6,443 nucleotides of DNA from Deltaproteobacteria bacterium (GTDB lineage Bacteria > Myxococcota_A > SURF-8), in the NCBI GenBank assembly GCA_029570245.1, contig JAKQSH010000363.1, forward strand, positions 1-6,443. The letters are read 5' to 3'. The position numbers and the translations under genes are program-made. Of this stretch, positions 1-5,584 are shown one piece after another. The notes under the pieces were generated by a model, which had not been told where the DNA came from, did no database searches, and saw only the letters and a list, made by a program, of their open reading frames with translations. Each line of letters opens with the position of its first letter. Positions within the stretch are counted from its first letter, which is position 1.

Positions 1-2304
1 AACTGCAAAGCCGCATACGATATTGACGACAGCCGCGTTCCCGAATCGGGTCTGGCCGTCAAATGCGCCAGATGTAATACACTTTTCGTTGTAAAGCCGC
101 AGAAAATACAGCCCGAAATCGTGGAGCCGCTTACGCTGACGCCGGTGGACGAAGAAAACGTGGACTGGGAAGAGCTGGAAAAAAGCCGCAAAAAATTCAA
201 AGGTTTCATTCTGCGCCGTCCCGACGGCAGAACTTACCCTTTTCAGGAAATGGCCACGCTGCAACGTTGGGTGGTGGAGCGCAAGGCTCTGAGAAGCGAT
301 TACATGAGCGACGATGGGGAAACCTGGCGCAGTCTGGCCGACATGAAGGAGCTGGAGCCGTTCTTTGCGGTTGTCAGCAGCGCCGGTACTCTGGCGGCCA
401 TGCAGGCCCGGCAGACGCAATCCGATGTGCAGCAGAACGCGGAACGCCCGCGCATGACCATGCAGATGTGGGCGCAACCCGCCGGAACGCAGGAGGCGCT
501 TTCTGCCGAAGGTAACGCCGCGGCTGATAAAGCGCAGGAGAAGCAGATAGCCTCCGGCATCGTGCAGGAAAACATCGCCTCGACATTTTCGGATGGCGCA
601 TCCGCGGCGTCAGCAGCGGCTGAAAGCGAAGCCGCCGAAAAACCTCAAATGCCGCGAGTGCGTCCCGAACAGCCGAAAGTCAAAGTCGAAGCCAAAAAAG
701 CCAGCCGGGAAGATTTTGAAGACACCCGCATCACTCTGGCTCCGGTAAAACCCGTTGCAGAGCCGCAATTCCCGGCGCGCGACGAAAAACCGCAGAAAAT
801 GGAAATTCCAGCGCCGGAAGAAAAAGCCGTCCCGGAAGAACCGAAGAAACGCGCTTCAGGCGGCGTGCTCAGCGCCCGGCGCGGCAACACCGATGAATTC
901 GATCTCGCAAAATGGGACGCCATGGCCGACGACGACAGTGCAGCTTCGGGCAGGAAAGGCAAAATAATACTGGCGGCTGTTGCAATTGCCGTAGTCGCCG
1001 CAGTGGCGGCGGTTATTTTCGTGCCGCAGGTCAGGGGGCTTGTTTTCAAAGGCTCGGCTCCGGCTGCCGAACTTGCAAAGCTCGACACGGCGCGCGCCGC
1101 AATGAATACCTTTAGCGACGCCGGACTTGACGAAGCGGCGGGCATGGTGAAGCCGATCACCGAAACTCTGCCGGAATTCTCGGCGGCCTGGGCCATGATG
1201 ACCGAAATCGCCTCCGCCAGAGCCGATCTGTGGGGTTACAAACTGGAAGAAGCCGAGAAATTCCAGAAAGATACCGACAGCAGAATTCAGGAGTTGAAAG
1301 CGGCCTACGAGGAAGCGAAATCCCAGGCCGACAAGGAAAAGCTGCGCGCCGAACTGGAGAAGGCCACGCAGGACCTCAACGCAGCCAATCAGGCAGTGGC
1401 CGAGGCCGCCAACCGCGTCAACGAACAGATCGCCCAGCTGGACGCTTTTGCCGGCAGATGTTTCGAACTCGAACCGGAATCGCTGGAAACCAACCGCGCT
1501 CTGGCGGAATTCTACCGGGCCGGGGCGCAGGCGGCAAAGTCGAACGAGTTTCTGGAAAAAGCATTGAAAATCAATCCGAACGACGCACCGTCGCTGTACA
1601 CAAAAGGCGCGCTTTTAAGCGCCGACGCCGCGCTGCTGACCGATGCGGAAAACACACTTGAAGCCGCCATCGCCGCCGACGGATCGCTTATCAAGGCCCG
1701 TTTCCGTCTGGCGCATGTGTTTTTGAAAAGCGGCAAAGTCGAAGAGGCCGTAAAAACCCTCGAAGAGCTTCTGGCCGTAAATTCAAACCATCAACCCGCC
1801 CTCGATCTGCTGGCGAAGCTGAAAAAAACGGCGGAAGCTGCTGCCGTTCCGGCTCCGGCCCTGGCTCCGCTTGCCGAAGGCGAAGCGAAAAATACCGCGC
1901 CGGAGGCGGCGGAAAAGGAAAAGCCGAAACCAGCCGGGCCGTCCACCTACGAAGAATTCATGCGCGCCGGAGACGCTCAGAGAAACGCCGACAATCCCAA
2001 CGGCGCCCTTGGAAATTACAAGAAAGCCTGGGAACTCAAGCAGACCGTCAATGCCGCAAGCGGACTGGGATTCTGCTATTACGATCTTTTCAACTATAAG
2101 GAAGCGCTGAATTATTTCAAAAAGGCGGCAGGCATGTCTTCAGGCGATCAGGCTACGCTGATAGGCCTGGCCATGACTTACGACAAGCTTAACGATACGA
2201 ACAAGGCGCTTGAATATTACAAAATCTATCTGCGCCAGTTCCCGAAAGGCGAAGACGCGCAGTTTGCAAAGAACGCCATAGAGCGTCTGCAGCCGCAACA
2301 GTAA
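1..2304 (+). CDS. MJ0042-type zinc-ribbon / GYF-like / single-span membrane protein with coiled coil and TPRs (5' end outside window)
   Basis: The frame is open from base 1, so the GTG at 121 is internal. Codons 1-36 read as the end of an MJ0042-type zinc ribbon: Cys2, then YDIDDSRVPESG, then Cys22-x2-Cys25 and FVV. The first Cys of the usual CPxC pair would lie just upstream, so probably only about 5-6 codons are missing, giving a protein near 770 residues. Codons 68-122 resemble a GYF-like (DUF4339-type) domain (RRPDGRTYPF, then DDGETWRSL). A Pro/Glu/Lys/Ala-rich, probably disordered linker follows to about codon 318. One hydrophobic span occupies codons 322-341 (bases 964-1023). Next come a charged coiled coil (about 1240-1450), three TPR-like repeats (about 1477-1791), a Pro/Ala linker and three more TPRs (about 1948-2250). 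The likely topology is a cytoplasmic N-terminus with exported TPRs, an inference. Such proteins usually act as scaffolds or protein-binding adaptors; the specific role is unknown. The stop overlaps the gatC Shine-Dalgarno sequence, suggesting co-transcription. [confidence not given in the original answer; 0 is a placeholder]. Confidence 0.
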   Translation, partial: NCKAAYDIDDSRVPESGLAVKCARCNTLFVVKPQKIQPEIVEPLTLTPVDEENVDWEELEKSRKKFKGFILRRPDGRTYPFQEMATLQRWVVERKALRSDYMSDDGETWRSLADMKELEPFFAVVSSAGTLAAMQARQTQSDVQQNAERPRMTMQMWAQPAGTQEALSAEGNAAADKAQEKQIASGIVQENIASTFSDGASAASAAAESEAAEKPQMPRVRPEQPKVKVEAKKASREDFEDTRITLAPVKPVAEPQFPARDEKPQKMEIPAPEEKAVPEEPKKRASGGVLSARRGNTDEFDLAKWDAMADDDSAASGRKGKIILAAVAIAVVAAVAAVIFVPQVRGLVFKGSAPAAELAKLDTARAAMNTFSDAGLDEAAGMVKPITETLPEFSAAWAMMTEIASARADLWGYKLEEAEKFQKDTDSRIQELKAAYEEAKSQADKEKLRAELEKATQDLNAANQAVAEAANRVNEQIAQLDAFAGRCFELEPESLETNRALAEFYRAGAQAAKSNEFLEKALKINPNDAPSLYTKGALLSADAALLTDAENTLEAAIAADGSLIKARFRLAHVFLKSGKVEEAVKTLEELLAVNSNHQPALDLLAKLKKTAEAAAVPAPALAPLAEGEAKNTAPEAAEKEKPKPAGPSTYEEFMRAGDAQRNADNPNGALGNYKKAWELKQTVNAASGLGFCYYDLFNYKEALNYFKKAAGMSSGDQATLIGLAMTYDKLNDTNKALEYYKIYLRQFPKGEDAQFAKNAIERLQPQQ

Positions 2305-2313
2305 GGATAACAG

Positions 2314-2613
2314 ATGAACGAAAAACTCAGTCAGGACGATGTGCGCAAAGTGGCCAGACTGGCGCGGCTCTCGTTTACCGAGAGCGAGCTTGAAAAATAC
2401 GCCTCGCACCTGAACGGAATTCTGGCCTACATGGACAAGCTCAACGAACTCAACACCGACGGCGTGGAGCCGACTTCGCATTCGGTCAGCATGGATACGC
2501 TTTTCCGCGAAGACGTTCCCGCGCCTTCGCTGAGTCGCGAAGAGGGGCTGAAGAACGCACCCGAACGGCGCGAGGGTTTTGTAAAAGTGCCGCGTATTCT
2601 GGACGAACATTAA
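2314..2613 (+). CDS. gatC: Asp-tRNA(Asn)/Glu-tRNA(Gln) amidotransferase subunit C
   Basis: This 99-residue protein has the normal length and pattern of GatC. It shows the N-terminal DVRKVARLARLSFTESELE helix region, the LAYMDKLNELNTDGVEPTSH segment and the C-terminal FVKVPRILDE end that packs against GatA in known complexes. GatC is a small structural subunit that wraps around GatA and stabilises the GatCAB enzyme. That enzyme converts mischarged Glu-tRNA(Gln) or Asp-tRNA(Asn) to Gln-tRNA(Gln) or Asn-tRNA(Asn) in the cytoplasm. The ATG lies 9 bases after the upstream stop. Its Shine-Dalgarno (aagga, 2303-2307) overlaps that stop codon, so translation may be coupled to the TPR gene. gatA follows after 15 bases. 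Confidence 0.95.
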   Translation: MNEKLSQDDVRKVARLARLSFTESELEKYASHLNGILAYMDKLNELNTDGVEPTSHSVSMDTLFREDVPAPSLSREEGLKNAPERREGFVKVPRILDEH

Positions 2614-2628
2614 CAAGGAGCGCCCGAC

Positions 2629-4092
2629 ATGAAGGAACTTTGCAGTCTTACGCTGTCCGAGGCGCGCGAAAAGCTCGTCAATCGCGAAATCGGTGCCGAA
2701 GAACTTACGCAGGCGCATCTTGAACGAATCGCCGCCGTCGATCCGAAACTCAATTCCTACGTGCTGGTGACGCCCGAACGGGCGCTTTCCGACGCGCGCG
2801 AGTCCGAAAAACGTCTGGCCGCAGGCGGTGCGGCGGTGCGCCCGCTTGAAGGCTGCCCGATTGCGTTGAAGGATATTTTCGTAACAAAGGGCATCCGCAG
2901 CACGGCGGCTTCTAAAATTCTGCACAACTTTATTCCGCCCTACGAAGGCACGCCGTCGAAAAAGCTGGCCGAAGCCGGTTCGGTGCTGCTGGGCAAGCTC
3001 AACATGGACGAATTCGCCATGGGTTCCTCAAACGAAAACAGCGCCTTCGGACCCTGCCGCAATCCGTGGGACACCGAACGCACTCCGGGCGGCTCGTCGG
3101 GCGGCTCGGCTGCTGCGGTGGCCGCCGGATTATGTCTGGCTTCTCTTGGCACCGACACCGGCGGCTCGATCCGTCAACCGGCCTCGCTGTGCGGCGTGGT
3201 GGGGCTGCGCCCGACTTACGGACGCGTCAGCCGTTACGGCGTAATCGCCTTCGCCTCCTCGCTCGATCAGGTGGGGCCGTTCGCCCGCACCGTCACCGAT
3301 GCGGCGCATGTGCTCAAGGCCATAGCCGGACACGACGAACGCGACTCCACCAGCGTTGATGCTCCTGTGCCCGATTACCCGGCGCTTCTGCACGGCGAAC
3401 TGAAAGGCCGCCGCATCGGCGTTCCGAAAGAATATTTTGTGGAGGGCCTCGACCCCGAAGTCGAAGGCTCAGTCAGGCGCTGCATTGCCGCAATGGAGAA
3501 GGAAGGCGCTGAAATCGTGGAGATTTCGCTGCCGCACACCGAATACGCCATCGCCTGCTACTACATCATCGCGCCGTCGGAAGCCTCTTCCAATCTGGCG
3601 CGTTACGACGGCGTGCGCTACGGACTGCGCGAATACGGCGAAGGCGGCCTGGAACAGATGTATGTGGCCTCGCGCTCGCAGGGTTTCGGCGCGGAAGTCA
3701 AACGGCGCATCATGCTCGGCACCTACTGCCTCTCGGCCGGATATTACGACGCCTACTATCTCAAAGCGCAGAAGGTGCGCACGCTGATAGCACAGGATTT
3801 CAGGCGCGCCTTCGAGAAAGTGGACGTTATAGCAACCCCGACCACGCCCACCACCGCCTTTAAAATCGGCGAGAAAACCGACGATCCGCTGCAGATGTAC
3901 CTGTCCGACATCTACACAGTGCCCACCAACCTGGGCATGATCTGCGGCATAAGCTTGCCCTGCGGTGCGGATTCGAAAGGTCTGCCGATAGGACTGCAGT
4001 TTCTGGGCAGGCCGTTCGGAGAAGCCGAACTGCTCGATATCGCCTATGGTTACGAACAGACTCTGGGGTTCAGGGGAAAACCCGTCATATAA
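2629..4092 (+). CDS. gatA: Asp-tRNA(Asn)/Glu-tRNA(Gln) amidotransferase subunit A (amidase)
   Basis: This is a full-length GatA of 487 residues. It hydrolyses glutamine and passes the ammonia to GatB for transamidation of mischarged tRNA. The amidase-signature triad is present: Lys81 in PIALKDIF, cis-Ser156 in PGGSSGGS and nucleophile Ser180 in [11 protein letters not shown]. The spacings (99 and 24 residues) equal those of the well-studied enzyme with Lys79, Ser154 and Ser178. Other GatA hallmarks are [36 protein letters not shown] and [14 protein letters not shown]. The ATG has a good Shine-Dalgarno (aaggag, 2615-2620) 8 bases upstream. The gene is paired with gatC, but gatB does not follow; a flavoprotein gene does. 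GatB, which binds tRNA and carries the kinase/transamidase site, must be encoded elsewhere if the enzyme works. Confidence 0.97.
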   Translation: MKELCSLTLSEAREKLVNREIGAEELTQAHLERIAAVDPKLNSYVLVTPERALSDARESEKRLAAGGAAVRPLEGCPIALKDIFVTKGIRSTAASKILHNFIPPYEGTPSKKLAEAGSVLLGKLNMDEFAMGSSNENSAFGPCRNPWDTERTPGGSSGGSAAAVAAGLCLASLGTDTGGSIRQPASLCGVVGLRPTYGRVSRYGVIAFASSLDQVGPFARTVTDAAHVLKAIAGHDERDSTSVDAPVPDYPALLHGELKGRRIGVPKEYFVEGLDPEVEGSVRRCIAAMEKEGAEIVEISLPHTEYAIACYYIIAPSEASSNLARYDGVRYGLREYGEGGLEQMYVASRSQGFGAEVKRRIMLGTYCLSAGYYDAYYLKAQKVRTLIAQDFRRAFEKVDVIATPTTPTTAFKIGEKTDDPLQMYLSDIYTVPTNLGMICGISLPCGADSKGLPIGLQFLGRPFGEAELLDIAYGYEQTLGFRGKPVI

Positions 4093-4104
4093 AGGAGGTC
4101 CGTC

Positions 4105-4665
4105 GTGAAAGTCACAGGAGTGCTCGGTTCACCGCGTTCAAGCGGGGTTTCGTCAACGGTCGCCAGACGGTTTCTTGAATATGCGGCGAAGTCCGGTGCG
4201 ACGACTGGAACATACAACCTGGCCGGCATGCATTACAGCGGCTGTCGCGCCTGCGAACGCTGTAAAATCGACCTGAAAAGCTGTGCACTGAAAGACGACC
4301 TGACGCCGCTTCTGCGCGACATCCACGATACCGACCTGCTGCTTCTGGCTTCACCGGTTTATTATGGTGAGGTAAGCGGGCAGTTCAAAACTTTCTTCGA
4401 CCGCACCTTCAGCTATTTCGAGTCCGATTTCTCCTGCCGGATTCCGGCCGGCAAGAAAGCCGTCATCATTCTGGCTCAGGCCAATCCCGACAGCAGTATG
4501 TTTGACGATATTTTTCCGCGCTACAAACACTGGCTGGAAATTTACGGTTTCAGCAGAATAGAACTGATCCGCATGTGCGGCGTGGAGTCAATCGAAACCG
4601 ACGGCACGCTGGAAAAAGAGTGTCTGGCAGCCGAAAAACTGGCCGAAGAAATGCTTGAAAGCTGA
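4105..4665 (+). CDS. Flavodoxin-fold iron-sulfur flavoprotein / NAD(P)H-dependent FMN reductase family
   Basis: This 186-residue protein has the flavodoxin-like fold of the NADPH-dependent FMN reductase family. Residues 5-19 (GVLGSPRSSGVSSTV) fit the FMN-phosphate loop, and about 83-102 (ASPVYYGEVSGQFKTFFDRT) fit the second flavin-binding segment. Between them is Cys47-x2-Cys50-x2-Cys53-x6-Cys60. This matches the compact CX2CX2CX4-7C motif that holds a [4Fe-4S] cluster in iron-sulfur flavoproteins (Isf family). It is therefore probably a cytoplasmic electron-transfer flavoprotein; partner and substrate cannot be read from the sequence. The start is GTG, chosen because a near-perfect Shine-Dalgarno (aaaggaggt, 4091-4099) sits 5 bases upstream and overlaps the gatA stop; the glycine-rich loop begins at the normal distance from it. 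The gene appears to be last in the gatCA operon. A cluster-free NAD(P)H oxidoreductase is possible, since many relatives keep these cysteines without proof of a cluster. Confidence 0.85.
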   Translation: MKVTGVLGSPRSSGVSSTVARRFLEYAAKSGATTGTYNLAGMHYSGCRACERCKIDLKSCALKDDLTPLLRDIHDTDLLLLASPVYYGEVSGQFKTFFDRTFSYFESDFSCRIPAGKKAVIILAQANPDSSMFDDIFPRYKHWLEIYGFSRIELIRMCGVESIETDGTLEKECLAAEKLAEEMLES

Positions 4666-4691
4666 GAAGGCAAAGCTGTTCAAACAAAAAC

Positions 4692-4721
4692 TTGACATAC
4701 TGCCCGTTGCGATGCTAACAG
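4692..4721 (+). promoter_or_regulatory. Candidate sigma70-type promoter of the pyr operon
   Basis: A perfect TTGACA lies at 4692-4697. About 16-18 bases downstream is the weaker segment TGCTAACAG (4713-4721). Read as an extended -10, this is TG at 4713-4714 followed by TAACAG with an 18-base spacer. The -10 is a poor match to TATAAT, so the exact element is uncertain. Transcription would begin near 4727 and give a leader of about 165 bases before pyrR. The position, just after the preceding operon and before a leader with a terminator, supports the call. Confidence 0.55.
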
Positions 4722-4775
4722 AAAGCCGGGATGTGTACTGCAAAAGTTTATCGTCGGCCCGGAATGTAATCTGCA

Positions 4776-4792
4776 GTTCCCTGAAAGGGGGC
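4776..4792 (+). promoter_or_regulatory. Candidate PyrR-binding hairpin (divergent), overlapping a Shine-Dalgarno sequence
   Basis: GUUCCC (4776-4781) can pair with GGGGGC (4787-4792), with two G-U pairs, leaving the hexaloop CUGAAA (4781-4786 if C4781 is left unpaired). The known PyrR-binding loop consensus is about ARUCCNGNGAGGYU with a CNGNGA loop. Here CAGU precedes the C run and the loop matches five of six positions (GNA in place of GNG), but the flanking spacing differs by a base or more. The match is therefore suggestive, not clear. The 3' arm contains AAGGGGG, which could serve as the ribosome-binding site of the leader ORF at 4798. Confidence 0.4.
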
Positions 4793-4797
4793 GTGCC

Positions 4798-4824
4798 ATG
4801 AGACGAGTGAAAGAAAAAAGCTGA
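4798..4824 (+). CDS. Possible 8-codon leader peptide of the pyr operon
   Basis: ATG at 4798 opens a short frame encoding MRRVKEKS and ending in TGA at 4822-4824. A Shine-Dalgarno-like AAGGGGG (4785-4791; one G-U pair to the anti-SD) lies 6 bases upstream, inside the candidate PyrR hairpin. The stop is only 5 bases before the terminator stem, so a terminating ribosome would cover much of the stem's 5' arm. The placement suggests a regulatory leader ORF, but a frame of this length can occur by chance. The sequence has no run of pyrimidine-coded or repeated codons that would suggest classic stalling control. Confidence 0.3.
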   Translation: MRRVKEKS

Positions 4825-4829
4825 TTTCG

Positions 4830-4863
4830 AGCCTCCCCGCAAGGCAAGGGGAGGCTTTTTTTT
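4830..4863 (+). terminator. Intrinsic terminator / attenuator upstream of pyrR
   Basis: AGCCTCCCC (4830-4838) and GGGGAGGCT (4848-4856) form a perfect 9-bp, GC-rich stem with a 9-base loop. A run of eight T (4856-4863) follows directly. It lies between the candidate promoter and pyrR, so it would stop the pyr transcript early unless an antiterminator forms. Since no other terminator is seen after the flavoprotein gene, it may also end the gatCA transcript. Confidence 0.92.
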
Positions 4864-4892
4864 AACTCGGCAGGATCAAAGGAAAAAACGAC

Positions 4893-5582
4893 ATGATTCT
4901 GAATGAGAAACTGACCATAATGCGAGGCGAAGAGATAAACCGTCACCTCAGACTGCTGGCCGAACGCATCGTCCGGCATTGCGGAGGAGCAGACAACATT
5001 TATCTGGTCGGCATCCGCAAAGGCGGAGAAGAACTGGCCGTGCGCCTGAGAAAAATGATCAGCGAGATGGAAGGCGCCGCGCCGCTTCTGGGCTTCATCG
5101 ACATAACGCTGTACCGCGACGACGTGCTGACGCTGGCCAAGCCGGTCATAGGGCGCACGGAAATCGGCGAAGGCATCAACAACCGCATCGTGGTGCTGGT
5201 GGACGACGTGCTGTACACCGGACGCACCATCCGCGCCGCCATGGACATGATAGTAGACTTCGGTCGCCCGCAGGCCATACGCCTGGCGGTGCTGGTGGAT
5301 CGCGGGCTGCGAGAACTGCCAATTCAGCCCGATTTCGTTTCGCGCGTCATTCCCACTTCTCCCGACGAGCGCGTGGAGGTTATAGCCGGACACGCGGGTG
5401 AGGAAGACAGAGTGGTGATATACGCCATCGAAGACGATGCCGTCGCCGCGCCGAAACCGAAAAAAAACGCAACGGCGAAACCGAAAAAAACTGCCGCACC
5501 GAAAGCGGCGGAAAAAACTGCGCCCGGAAAGCAGAAAAAGGCGCCGCAGAAAAAGCCTCTGAAGAAGACTAAGAAAGGATGA
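4893..5582 (+). CDS. pyrR: PyrR: pyr operon regulator / uracil phosphoribosyltransferase with lysine-rich C-terminal tail
   Basis: Residues 1-180 match PyrR over its usual full length. The PRPP-binding loop is VLVDDVLYTGRTIR (about 101-114). The family-typical stretch RPQAIRLAVLVDRG (125-138) and the ELPIQPDFVSRVIPTS segment (141-156) follow. IRKGGEELA (41-49) fits the N-terminal PRTase region. PyrR binds pyr mRNA when UMP/UTP is high and reduces pyrimidine gene expression; many members also make UMP from uracil and PRPP. Unusually, residues 187-229 form a basic low-complexity tail with 17 Lys in 43 residues and one acidic residue, rich in Ala and Pro, like a histone H1-type tail. It may add nonspecific RNA affinity; this is inference. 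The ATG has Shine-Dalgarno aaagga (4878-4883). The leader with terminator upstream implies autoregulation. pyrB follows after 2 bases. Confidence 0.95.
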   Translation: MILNEKLTIMRGEEINRHLRLLAERIVRHCGGADNIYLVGIRKGGEELAVRLRKMISEMEGAAPLLGFIDITLYRDDVLTLAKPVIGRTEIGEGINNRIVVLVDDVLYTGRTIRAAMDMIVDFGRPQAIRLAVLVDRGLRELPIQPDFVSRVIPTSPDERVEVIAGHAGEEDRVVIYAIEDDAVAAPKPKKNATAKPKKTAAPKAAEKTAPGKQKKAPQKKPLKKTKKG

Positions 5583-5584
5583 AC

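Larger units (their letters stand above)
4727..4892 (+). promoter_or_regulatory. Candidate pyr operon attenuator leader
   Basis: This untranslated leader lies between the candidate promoter and pyrR. It contains an internal intrinsic terminator (4830-4863), a small C/G-rich hairpin (4776-4792) and possible alternative pairings. The GGGGG at 4787-4791 can pair with TCCCC at 4834-4838, with further partial pairing beyond, forming an antiterminator that would remove the terminator's 5' arm. The same Gs form the 3' arm of the small hairpin, so hairpin and antiterminator exclude each other. This matches the layout of PyrR-controlled attenuation, in which PyrR with UMP/UTP stabilises an anti-antiterminator. 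Its position directly before pyrR is strong context. The structures were found by eye and not by energy calculation. A separate small RNA ending at the terminator is the main alternative. Confidence 0.6.

Noticed and set aside
121..123. GTG as the start of the first gene
   Set aside because: The frame stays open to base 1, and codons 1-36 encode a recognisable zinc ribbon; the real start lies upstream of the window.
645..1196. Minus-strand open frame of 183 codons inside the linker/membrane region of the first gene
   Set aside because: Ser/Ala-rich translation mirrors the low-complexity coding strand; no family resemblance.
2140..2925. Minus-strand open frame of 261 codons across the gatC region
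   Set aside because: It overlaps three conserved genes on the other strand and its composition (His/Arg/Phe-rich) is that of an antisense shadow.
895..3015. Seven GAATTC hexamers (895, 1174, 1283, 1507, 1954, 2417, 3010)
   Set aside because: More than chance would give, but all lie in coding sequence and follow from frequent GAA and TTC/ATTC codon combinations; no regular spacing or flanking conservation.
4731..4769. Short ORF of 12 codons starting at the 5' end of the leader
   Set aside because: It has no Shine-Dalgarno sequence, begins about at the predicted transcript start, and its stop is far from the terminator; kept only as a remote possibility.
4727..4863. SRP RNA, 6S RNA or other known structured RNA
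   Set aside because: The GGAAGGAAGCAGCC-type SRP signature is absent, and no long rod with a central bubble as in 6S RNA is visible. Context before pyrR favours an attenuator.
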